A stretch of 5,024 nt of DNA, from assembly GCA_013816695.1 (NCBI GenBank), contig JACDDZ010000143.1:1-5024 (forward strand). The letters run 5' to 3'. The notes beneath the pieces are model-generated. The model was not told the DNA's origin and searched no databases. It saw only the letters and a program-made list of their open reading frames with translations. Origin of the DNA: Gemmatimonadaceae bacterium. Its GTDB lineage: Bacteria > Gemmatimonadota > Gemmatimonadetes > Gemmatimonadales > Gemmatimonadaceae. The translations under genes were made by a program, and so were the position numbers. This document shows, in pieces, positions 1-5,024 of this stretch; within the stretch, counting starts at the first letter, position 1, and the number at the start of each line of letters is the position of its first letter.

Positions 1-1349
1 TCGACGTATCGGGCTCCATGTCCGGAAAGAAGATTGCCCAGGCACGAGCAGCGGGGAAGCAGCTTCTTAATTCCCTATCTGCCGTGGATCGTTTCAGGCT
101 TATCGACTTTGCGACCGACGTGCGCTCTTTTCGCGACGGGTGGAGCTTTGCAAACGGCGAAAATATTCGAGCTGCCGAGCGGTACCTGGATGCGCTTGAA
201 GCATCGGGCTCCACAAATATTTCCGGCGCGCTTGACGAAGCGCTCGCGCAGCCCGTCGAACGGGATCGGCTACCAATCGTCCTCTTTCTCACCGATGGTC
301 AGCCGACTGTCGGAGAACACAATGGTGATCTGATTGCCGCGCGGGTCGCCAGGAATCGCGGCGCTCGGCGCCTGTTCACATTCGGTGTAGGAGCAGACCT
401 GAATATCTCCCTCATAGAGCAGCTCGCGCTCGAGGGGCGCGGTACCGCCAGTTTTGTGAGACCTGATGAGTCAGTCGAGCGCGCTGTCGGAATTGTCGCC
501 GAACGTCTCACGAATCCAGTGGTGACGGATCTGCGCGTCAACGTGGACGGGGTGCGACTCCGGAAAATGCATCCCGCTGGAGCGGTCGACGTATTCGCTG
601 GCGAAGACATGGTCCTTCTCGCACGATATGAAGGGAGCGGAAATGCGACGCTACGATTTGAGGGCATGACTGCGAATGGCCCGGTAACCTGGAGCAGCGC
701 AGTGAACTTTCCCGACAGGTCGCGCGACAATCCGTTTGTCGCTCGGCTCTGGGCAACTCAGCGCGTCGGGTATCTGAGCGCTGAAAAGCGCAAGCAGGGA
801 TCCTCGAGTGAAATTGATGCTGAAATCCGCGAGCTGGGCGAGCGCTTTGGAATTCCCACTGAATTTTCATCTTACCTGGTCGTCGAACCGGGAATGCGAG
901 TGAGCGCGCAAATGAATAAACGCTCTGGAGGTGTCGCCGGCGGGGTTATATCGGGCGTCGCGACCGCCACGTCTGCACCTGCTGCATCCGCAGCCTTCGA
1001 TGCCGCAAAATCGGCCTCCGTACTCCGTTCGGCTAGAAGTATTGCTGTCGCTGACTCGGCCAACGGGGCCTTAGGCAATACCCTCGTAAGGCGCGCGGGG
1101 AACCGGACCTTCATTTTGAGCGACAGTGTCTGGACAGACAACCGCAAGTCAGCAGGTCCGGTATTGCGTGTAAAGCCATATTCAGCCGCCTACTTCAGGC
1201 TGCTCGACTTGATTCCGGAGCTGCGCGAGCCACTTTCACTCGCGGAGCGGGTAAGAATTTCGGGACGGGCAATGTCAATTGAGATTGCTCCCAACGGCCT
1301 CGAGACATTCTCCGCCAACGATATCGCAATGCTGAAACAAAACTGGTAG
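1..1349 (+). CDS. VWA-domain protein (VIT/VWA type), 5' end cut off by the window
   Basis: The frame is open from the first complete codon (base 3), and the ATG at 18 is internal, not the start. Bases 3-20 encode DVSGSM, the DxSxS metal-binding (MIDAS) motif of von Willebrand factor A domains. The partial codon before it ends in TC, so it must be F, L, I or V, as expected for the strand leading into this motif. The other MIDAS positions follow: the Thr of GSTNISGAL (codon 213-215) and the Asp of LFLTDGQPT (codon 294-296). After the VWA domain come a beta-rich segment, the stretch FGIPTEFSSYLVVE (846-887), an Ala-rich linker (about 945-1020) and a C-terminal block with TFILS (1107-1121) and VWTD (1128-1139). 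This arrangement matches bacterial VIT-VWA proteins, whose VIT domain and secretion signal would lie upstream. They are usually envelope proteins that bind ligands through a metal ion; the ligand here is unknown. It lies four bases before a sigma factor gene, so it is probably in that operon. Confidence 0.87.
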   Translation, partial: DVSGSMSGKKIAQARAAGKQLLNSLSAVDRFRLIDFATDVRSFRDGWSFANGENIRAAERYLDALEASGSTNISGALDEALAQPVERDRLPIVLFLTDGQPTVGEHNGDLIAARVARNRGARRLFTFGVGADLNISLIEQLALEGRGTASFVRPDESVERAVGIVAERLTNPVVTDLRVNVDGVRLRKMHPAGAVDVFAGEDMVLLARYEGSGNATLRFEGMTANGPVTWSSAVNFPDRSRDNPFVARLWATQRVGYLSAEKRKQGSSSEIDAEIRELGERFGIPTEFSSYLVVEPGMRVSAQMNKRSGGVAGGVISGVATATSAPAASAAFDAAKSASVLRSARSIAVADSANGALGNTLVRRAGNRTFILSDSVWTDNRKSAGPVLRVKPYSAAYFRLLDLIPELREPLSLAERVRISGRAMSIEIAPNGLETFSANDIAMLKQNW

Positions 1350-1353
1350 CGCA

Positions 1354-1872
1354 GTGACTGATGTTGATCGCCTCTTCCGAACTTACAACGCACAGCTCGT
1401 GCGTTATCTGACGCGCCGCCTTGGCGACAGGGACTGGGCGGAAGAGGTGGCGCAGGAAACCTTCGTACGTGCGCTGCGGCAAAGCGACATCCAGAACGAG
1501 CGCGCGTGGCTTTTTGCGGTTGCAACGAATCTTGTGCGAGATGAAGCGCGGAAGGACACAGCTCGCCGCAAGCATCTCACTCTCCTCGCCGAGCAGGAAA
1601 AGGATTCTATAGTAGAATCGCGCGAAGTGACTGTTGAGAGGGCAGAGGAGGCAGCGTTTGCGCGCGAGGCAGTGGATTCGCTGGCCGAAAAGGACAGGCT
1701 TGCGCTCCTGATGCGTGAGGAAGGACTGAGCTACGAAGAGATCGCCGAGGCATTGCAACTCGCGCCCGGTTCAATAGGGACGACGCTTTCCCGGGCTCGC
1801 CGCAGGCTGGTCGAGAGTTATGAAGCCTTGCAACGAAGCCGACAAGAGAGAGAAAAGAATGCGGCATCCTGA
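1354..1872 (+). CDS. ECF-family RNA polymerase sigma factor (sigma-70 group 4)
   Basis: The product is 172 residues, the usual size for an ECF sigma factor, which has only regions 2 and 4. Region 2 spans about residues 5-68: LVRYLTRRLGD, then WAEEVAQETFVRAL (core binding and -10 recognition), then AWLFAVATNLVRDEARK. A charged linker rich in Glu covers about 78-105. Region 4 spans about 106-158 and includes the helix-turn-helix GLSYEEIAEALQLAPGSIGTTLSRARRRL, which contacts the -35 element. The start is GTG; no in-frame ATG would keep region 2 whole, and no strong ribosome binding site is visible. It starts four bases after the VWA gene and overlaps the anti-sigma gene by 14 bases, so the genes are likely co-transcribed and translationally coupled. 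Its target promoters cannot be seen here; autoregulation would act upstream of the window. The subgroup is not identified. Confidence 0.93.
   Translation: MTDVDRLFRTYNAQLVRYLTRRLGDRDWAEEVAQETFVRALRQSDIQNERAWLFAVATNLVRDEARKDTARRKHLTLLAEQEKDSIVESREVTVERAEEAAFAREAVDSLAEKDRLALLMREEGLSYEEIAEALQLAPGSIGTTLSRARRRLVESYEALQRSRQEREKNAAS
1844..1857 (+). promoter_or_regulatory. purine-rich ribosome binding site that decides the anti-sigma start
   Basis: A run of purines (AGAGAGAGAAAAGA) lies immediately before the ATG at 1859, inside the end of the sigma gene, with the GAGAG part about 7-10 bases upstream. The in-frame ATG at 1820 lacks a comparable site and would add 13 charged residues before the zinc-finger region. 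The site therefore supports the start at 1859. It is a weak match to AGGAGG, so the assignment rests mainly on position. Confidence 0.5.
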
Positions 1873-2863
1873 CGAAGCAACAATTCATACCTGGCTCGAC
1901 GGCGCACTCAGTGCCGACGAAGCCGCCCGAACGGAAAGCCATATGGCCGGATGCAGCGAATGTGCGGGCAAGGTGACTGAGGCGCGCGGTTTTATTGCCG
2001 CATCGGCGCGAATTCTGAATTCCCTGGATGATGTTCCGCGCGCGGTGATTCCATCAGCTCCGTCCCGGCCACGTTTGAACTGGCCGCTTCTTCAGGCAGC
2101 GGCGGCCCTGCTGGTTGTGGCCGCCGGCACCATGGTGTTTCGCGCGCGGTCGGTGGAAACCAATCCACCAACTGTGGAGACGACAGTGACTGGTCCGGTT
2201 GCGCTTTCGGATACCGCGCAGGTTCCACCGACCGTCGCGGCAAACGTCGCCCCTTCTTTGGGGCCAAACGAAGGCGTAAGGAATTCTCCTGGCATAGCGA
2301 CTCAGCCACGTCGTCGCACTGAACGCGCGGCGCCGATACAGTCTCAGGCGGAGGCAAGGGACGCAGGTATTGGCATGATGGCAAAGGCTGTCCCGGTTGC
2401 ATCCAGTGCTAAGGGCCAGGTCGCGGACTCATACGTTGATGTCGGTGAAATTCCCGTACGTCCCGTGCCGCCGCTGCAAACAGCCGTGGCCACGGGAGTC
2501 GCGACAGTCGTCGATGAGCCTCTCAAAGTTCTGAGGGCCGACCGAACGCCGCAGGGGAGAAGGACGTTCTACGAAGTTTTCCCGAATCGTGTCGCGCAGT
2601 TGATTGAGCCGGATACGACGATCCAGTCGGTGGTGGCGGGTGGGACCGTGCAAGCGACGGCAACTGCAATGAGATCGCGATCTGGAGCCGCGACCCCCGT
2701 TGAAGCCGCGAGTTCTACGCAGATGTTCATGCCCGTGACAAACCACACAATCGAATGGAGAGACAAAGCGACTGGGAAGACTTTCGTGCTTTCCGGCCCG
2801 TTTTCCATTGCCGAGCTACTTGAATTGAAGCAACGTATTGTAGCGACGCGACCCGGTCGCTAA
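1859..2863 (+). CDS. membrane-anchored zinc-finger anti-sigma factor
   Basis: From the ATG at 1859 the product is 334 residues. The N-terminal cytoplasmic part (about 1-50) starts MRHPDEATIHTWLDGAL and carries HMAGCSEC: His28, Cys32 and Cys35 form the HxxxCxxC signature of zinc-binding anti-sigma domains (zf-HC2). One hydrophobic helix lies at about residues 75-94 (WPLLQAAAALLVVAAGTMVF). Next is an Ala/Thr/Pro/Val-rich low-complexity stretch to about 220, then TFYEVFP near 236-242, and a C-terminal block with IEWRD, GKTFVLSG (306-313) and an amphipathic helix ending in the stop. By family precedent it binds and inactivates the sigma factor encoded just upstream, with the long C-terminal part outside the cytoplasmic membrane as the likely sensor. 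The 14-base overlap with that gene favours balanced production. The signal and any release protease are not visible. An alternative start at 1820 is less likely. Confidence 0.88.
   Translation: MRHPDEATIHTWLDGALSADEAARTESHMAGCSECAGKVTEARGFIAASARILNSLDDVPRAVIPSAPSRPRLNWPLLQAAAALLVVAAGTMVFRARSVETNPPTVETTVTGPVALSDTAQVPPTVAANVAPSLGPNEGVRNSPGIATQPRRRTERAAPIQSQAEARDAGIGMMAKAVPVASSAKGQVADSYVDVGEIPVRPVPPLQTAVATGVATVVDEPLKVLRADRTPQGRRTFYEVFPNRVAQLIEPDTTIQSVVAGGTVQATATAMRSRSGAATPVEAASSTQMFMPVTNHTIEWRDKATGKTFVLSGPFSIAELLELKQRIVATRPGR
2848..2860 (+). repeat. perfect 6+6 inverted repeat at the end of the anti-sigma gene
   Basis: GCGACC at 2848-2853 and GGTCGC at 2855-2860 are exact reverse complements around a single base, directly before the TAA stop. 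As RNA it would fold as a 5-base-pair stem with a three-base loop. The following bases are AT-rich but contain no run of T, so a terminator role is weak. A protein-binding site upstream of the cysteine synthase gene or chance are equally possible. Confidence 0.3.
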
Positions 2864-2907
2864 TTCGAGATTTGTAGTTAATTCTCATAGGACTCAGCCA
2901 ACTCGCA

Positions 2908-3948
2908 ATGACTCAATATTCAAGCATACTCGAAACGATCGGCAACACTCCAGTTGTCCGGATCAACAGACTCGCTCCAACCGGCATTGATCTCTTCGTC
3001 AAAGTCGAAGCCTTCAATCCCCTTGGCTCCGTTAAGGACCGCCTTGCCCTCGGCGTCATAGAAGCCGCCGAAAAAAGCGGTGATCTGAAAGCCGGCATGA
3101 CGGTGGTCGAAGCCAGCAGTGGCAACACGGGAATCGGCCTCGCAATGGTGTGCGCGGCGAAAGGTTATCCTCTCGTCATCCTCATGGCAGAATCTTTCAG
3201 CATCGAGCGCCGCCGTCTCATGCGCTTTCTCGGTGCAAAAGTCGTCCTCACGCCGGCATCTGCCGGCGCGACGGGAATGGTCAAGAAAGCCGCCGAGCTC
3301 GCTGCGCAGAATGGCTGGTTTCTCACAAGGCAATTCGAGAATGAAGCCAATGCAGATGTCCACACACGCACGACCGCAAAGGAAATCATGGCGGACTTCA
3401 ACGGAAAGCGCCTGGATTACTGGGTCACTGGCTTCGGAACTGGCGGAACGTTGAAGGGAGTCGGGCGCGTGCTGAGGAAGGAGCGCCCCGAGACTAAAAT
3501 CATTTTGTCCGAGCCTGCAGACGCTCCACTCGTGAGCAGTGGTGAAAAGCAGAAGCGGGAATCTGACGGCACCCCAGCCTCGCGCCACCCGGCTTGGAAG
3601 CCACACCCCATCCAGGGATGGAGCCCGGATTTTATTCCAAAACTCGCGGGCGACGCAATCGACGCAGGCTTGGTTGACCGCGTTGTCACCGTCGCAGGCC
3701 CCGACGCAATGCGATGCAGTCGCGAGCTCGCGCAGAAGGAAGGAATTTTTGTAGGAACATCGGCGGGCGCTTCATTTTACGCGGCTCTGGAAGTTGCGCG
3801 GACAGCGGAGAAGGGCAGTTCTATTCTTTGCATGCTGCCGGATACCGGAGAGCGGTACCTGAGCACTCCACTATTCGCGGACATCACCCCGGAAATGAAT
3901 TCCGCAGAGCAGGAGATATTTGATTCGATGCCGCCATTCGCGACGTAA
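2908..3948 (+). CDS. cysK: cysteine synthase (O-acetylserine sulfhydrylase A type), PLP-dependent
   Basis: This 346-residue cytoplasmic enzyme should make L-cysteine from O-acetylserine and sulfide, the last step of sulfur assimilation. It begins with the family's IGNTPVVRI (11-19). NPLGSVKDR (37-45) holds Lys43, the Schiff-base lysine for PLP. SSGNTG (70-75) is the substrate loop, usually TSGNTG. Gln142 in RQFENEAN, GTGGT (177-181, phosphate cup), IQG (235-237), GTSAG (283-287, with Ser285 expected at the pyridine nitrogen) and PDTGERYLST (311-320) are all present. The family is usually about 305-325 residues. Much of the excess is a hydrophilic loop at about 210-233 between EPADAP and HPIQG, and the residues after IQG are WSPDF instead of IGAGF. 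The start ATG has only a distant GGA upstream. No serine acetyltransferase (cysE) gene is nearby, so the gene appears to be transcribed alone. A cystathionine beta-synthase or CysM role is less likely, given SIERR and the C-terminal motif. Confidence 0.92.
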   Translation: MTQYSSILETIGNTPVVRINRLAPTGIDLFVKVEAFNPLGSVKDRLALGVIEAAEKSGDLKAGMTVVEASSGNTGIGLAMVCAAKGYPLVILMAESFSIERRRLMRFLGAKVVLTPASAGATGMVKKAAELAAQNGWFLTRQFENEANADVHTRTTAKEIMADFNGKRLDYWVTGFGTGGTLKGVGRVLRKERPETKIILSEPADAPLVSSGEKQKRESDGTPASRHPAWKPHPIQGWSPDFIPKLAGDAIDAGLVDRVVTVAGPDAMRCSRELAQKEGIFVGTSAGASFYAALEVARTAEKGSSILCMLPDTGERYLSTPLFADITPEMNSAEQEIFDSMPPFAT

Positions 3949-3984
3949 CTCGGATCGCCTGTGCAACCTCGTCCCGGGTGTTAG

Positions 3985-4012
3985 CTTTTGACATCGGTTT
4001 TAACTCCAAAAG
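3985..4012 (+). promoter_or_regulatory. 6-base-pair hairpin covering the probable ribosome binding site of the DUF1279-like gene
   Basis: CTTTTG at 3985-3990 is the exact reverse complement of CAAAAG at 4007-4012, with a 16-base loop between them. The right arm overlaps AAAAGAG (4008-4014), the only purine-rich candidate ribosome binding site before the ATG at 4019. If it forms, the hairpin would partly hide that site. The stem is short and AT-rich, so stability is doubtful. There is no T run after it, so it is not a standard terminator for the cysteine synthase gene. Confidence 0.25.
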
Positions 4013-4018
4013 AGCCTG

Positions 4019-4294
4019 ATGCGAACTCTTAGAAGAATTCTTGCACAATACGGAACGATCGCGGTCGTTGTTTATCTCGCGCTGCACATGATCGTCCTCT
4101 TCGCATTCTACCTGGCCATAAAGATGGGGTGGACGCCTAGCGGAGTCGCCGGCGAAGCAGGAATCTGGACGGTCGCGTATCTACTCACTAAGCTGACGCA
4201 GCCAATTCGTCTCGGCTTGACGCTGCTACTGACTCCGCTTCTTGCTCGTCTCGTCTCCCGCCCCGTGCGAAGCGTGGACGCCGGCAAGGCGTGA
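4019..4294 (+). CDS. small membrane protein, DUF1279 (FAM210)-like
   Basis: The product is 91 residues. It opens MRTLRRILAQYGTIAVVVYL, with a basic N-terminus followed by a hydrophobic helix at about residues 10-34. A short hydrophilic turn (GWTPSGVAGEAG) leads to a second, more amphipathic hydrophobic region at about 46-82, containing AYLLTKLTQPIRLGLTLLLTPLLARLV. The order YG, long hydrophobic helix, AY-x(2)-x-K-x(3)-P-[IV]-R, then L-x-L-TP resembles DUF1279, the domain of eukaryotic FAM210 proteins and small bacterial homologues. The match is from memory of the pattern. The bacterial function is unknown to me. A weak AAAAGAG lies upstream. Its TGA overlaps the GTG of the acetyltransferase gene by four bases, so the two are almost certainly translated together. 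Confidence 0.75.
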   Translation: MRTLRRILAQYGTIAVVVYLALHMIVLFAFYLAIKMGWTPSGVAGEAGIWTVAYLLTKLTQPIRLGLTLLLTPLLARLVSRPVRSVDAGKA

Positions 4295-4800
4295 CTTGGG
4301 AATTTCGGCCGATCGCTGAAAGCGACCTGCCGATGATGATGGAGTGGCTTTCGCGGTCTCATGTCCGGGAGTGGTGGGGAGAAGCACCAAGTCCTGAAGA
4401 AGCGCGCGAGGAGTTCCTGCCGATTATCGCGGGAAACCCTGACCACCAGTGTTTCATCGCGTATAAGGACGGCAGGCCTCGCGGCTACATCCAGTGGTAC
4501 GTAGCTACCGCATTCCATAAAGAGGGCTGGTGGCTCGATGAACAAGACCCGGGTGTTCGAGGGATCGACCAGTATCTCGCCGACGCCGACAACCTTGGCA
4601 AGGGCCAAGGTACGGAGATGATCAGAAATTTCATCGCCCACATTTTTGAAGATCCGTCAGTCAGCAGGATTCAGACGGATCCATCGCCGGGAAACGCGCG
4701 TGCAATTCGGTGCTACCAGAAGTCGGGATTCGTAGCTTCGCACGAGGCCGATACTCCAGGGGGCCGCGGTCTTGTCATGTATTGCGAGCGGCCGCGCTAG
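4291..4800 (+). CDS. GNAT acetyltransferase closely resembling aminoglycoside 6'-N-acetyltransferase AAC(6')-Ib
   Basis: This 169-residue protein shares almost every block I recall from AAC(6')-Ib: EWLSRSHVREWWG (18-30), GWW (79-81), DPGVRGIDQ (86-94), LGKGQGT (102-108, acetyl-CoA pyrophosphate loop), IQTDPSP (127-133) and NARAIRCYQKSGF (135-147). With a constant shift of 22 residues, the AAC(6')-Ib residues Trp103, Asp115, Asp152 and Tyr164 correspond to Trp81, Asp93, Asp130 and Tyr142, all retained; numbering is from memory. The expected reaction is acetyl transfer from acetyl-CoA to an amine, plausibly the 6'-amine of aminoglycosides, though the native substrate may differ. The GTG at 4291 overlaps the preceding TGA by four bases, and WEFRPIAESDL fits the usual beginning of the fold. 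Only a weak AAGG precedes it. No attC site or insertion sequence is visible, which suggests a resident chromosomal gene. A siderophore-type acyltransferase is a less likely alternative. Confidence 0.88.
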   Translation: MTWEFRPIAESDLPMMMEWLSRSHVREWWGEAPSPEEAREEFLPIIAGNPDHQCFIAYKDGRPRGYIQWYVATAFHKEGWWLDEQDPGVRGIDQYLADADNLGKGQGTEMIRNFIAHIFEDPSVSRIQTDPSPGNARAIRCYQKSGFVASHEADTPGGRGLVMYCERPR

Positions 4801-4803
4801 TTA

Positions 4804-4834
4804 GGTCCCAATGAATTAACTTGGGCCATGCCCA
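4804..4834 (+). promoter_or_regulatory. two mutually exclusive small hairpins around the HNH start codon
   Basis: GGTCCCAA (4804-4811) can pair with TTGGGCC (4821-4827) as seven base pairs with one bulged T and a nine-base loop. Alternatively TGGGC (4822-4826) can pair with GCCCA (4830-4834), placing the ATG at 4828 partly in the loop. The same TGGGC bases serve both. No T run follows either, so neither looks like a standard terminator for the acetyltransferase gene. A role in tuning translation of the next gene is conceivable, and chance is equally plausible. Confidence 0.2.
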
Positions 4835-5024
4835 CCGGCCCATCACGCCGCCGCCGCTCGCCCGGAGGTGGTCCACGAAAGTCCCAGCACACCTCGCAGC
4901 CAACGTCGCGAAACGCCTACATCGAAACGCGTGCGTGGCTGTTAAAACGACATGGGCCAGTCTGCGCCTACTGCGAGCGGAAGATCAAGCCTGCACTGAT
5001 TACTCTGGATCACGTAACGCCGCG
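4828..5024 (+). CDS. HNH endonuclease, 3' end cut off by the window
   Basis: From the ATG at 4828, 65 complete codons are readable without a stop. The first 30 residues are basic and low in complexity (RRRR, PGGG, several Ser and Thr), probably disordered and DNA-binding. Then YIETRAWLLKRHGP leads to CAYC (46-49) and LDHVTP (60-65). A CxxC followed by a DH-x-x-P motif is characteristic of HNH nucleases, where His62 would be the general base and a second CxxC with the final Asn/His would follow beyond the edge. The protein is expected to be a small stand-alone HNH enzyme acting on DNA. The gene starts 27 bases after the acetyltransferase stop with no clear ribosome binding site, and it is in the same frame as that gene. 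Whether it belongs to a phage, restriction or housekeeping context cannot be judged from this window. Confidence 0.8.
   Translation, partial: MPTGPSRRRRSPGGGPRKSQHTSQPTSRNAYIETRAWLLKRHGPVCAYCERKIKPALITLDHVTP

Noticed and set aside
18..20. ATG at 18 as the true start of the VWA protein
   Set aside because: This Met is the last residue of the DVSGSM motif; starting here would delete the metal-binding Asp and Ser residues, and the frame is open to the window edge.
1195..1758. A 187-codon minus-strand open frame over the sigma factor gene
   Set aside because: The opposite strand encodes a clear ECF sigma factor; the antisense product has no recognisable features.
1820..1858. Upstream in-frame ATG as the start of the anti-sigma factor
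   Set aside because: It would add 13 mostly charged residues encoded within the sigma gene, lacks a good ribosome binding site, and the ATG at 1859 follows a purine-rich tract and gives the normal zf-HC2 N-terminus.
2920..3606. A 228-codon open frame on the minus strand inside the cysteine synthase gene
   Set aside because: It is wholly antisense to a gene with complete family motifs, shows no recognisable domain, and its composition is that of a shadow frame.
3988..3993. Exact TTGACA resembling a -35 box upstream of the DUF1279-like gene
   Set aside because: At 16-18 bases spacing the sequence is AAGAGC/AGAGCC/GAGCCT, nothing like TATAAT, and transcription would begin about at the start codon. 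It is also part of a hairpin arm.
4108..4641. A 177-codon minus-strand open frame across the DUF1279-like and acetyltransferase genes
   Set aside because: It is antisense to two well-supported genes and has no recognisable domain.
4789..4796. NotI-type palindrome GCGGCCGC at the end of the acetyltransferase gene
   Set aside because: It is a simple GC palindrome within coding sequence, expected now and then in GC-rich DNA, with no sign of cloning or a functional site.
4800..4806. GTTAGGT right after the acetyltransferase gene, matching the integron core-site consensus GTTRRRY
   Set aside because: An attC site also needs a partner RYYYAAC and imperfect inverted repeats at suitable spacing. 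I see no such partner, so this is a chance heptamer, checked because AAC(6')-Ib genes often sit in integron cassettes.

Overview
The window reads as ordinary bacterial chromosome, packed on the + strand with very short gaps. GTG starts, stop/start overlaps and moderately high GC point to a free-living bacterium. The combination of a VIT/VWA-type protein, an ECF sigma factor and a long zinc-finger anti-sigma protein ending in a 'W-x(n)-G-[KR]-x-[FY]-x-L-[ST]-G-P' tail is typical of Gemmatimonadota and, less so, Acidobacteriota. That taxonomic guess is inference from remembered protein styles, not from a marker gene. No rRNA, tRNA, CRISPR array, insertion sequence or integron element was found.

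Bases 1-2863 form a probable three-gene signalling operon. It starts with the 3' part of a VWA-domain gene whose metal-binding DVSGSM motif lies at the very edge of the window (bases 3-20). Four bases later comes a short ECF sigma factor with a GTG start, and overlapping its end by 14 bases is a membrane anti-sigma factor with an HxxxCxxC zinc-binding motif and one transmembrane helix. The anti-sigma factor presumably holds the sigma factor at the membrane. The VWA protein is either an envelope partner or target of the regulon.

Bases 2908-3948 hold a stand-alone PLP-dependent cysteine synthase (CysK type). All core motifs are present, and there is an unusually long hydrophilic loop before the IQG motif. 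It is flanked by 44-base and 70-base gaps, each carrying a small inverted repeat.

Bases 4019-4800 hold a translationally overlapping pair: a 91-residue membrane protein resembling DUF1279/FAM210, and a GNAT acetyltransferase strikingly like aminoglycoside 6'-N-acetyltransferase AAC(6')-Ib, with the residues that family uses for substrate binding and catalysis retained. Beginning at 4828 and running off the right edge is the N-terminal part of a small HNH endonuclease (CxxC and DHV motifs visible).

The most interesting item is the chromosomal AAC(6')-Ib-like gene coupled to a DUF1279 membrane protein. I see no convincing wholly new system. The remaining observations concern gene order, small hairpins at gene boundaries and an insertion in the cysteine synthase.
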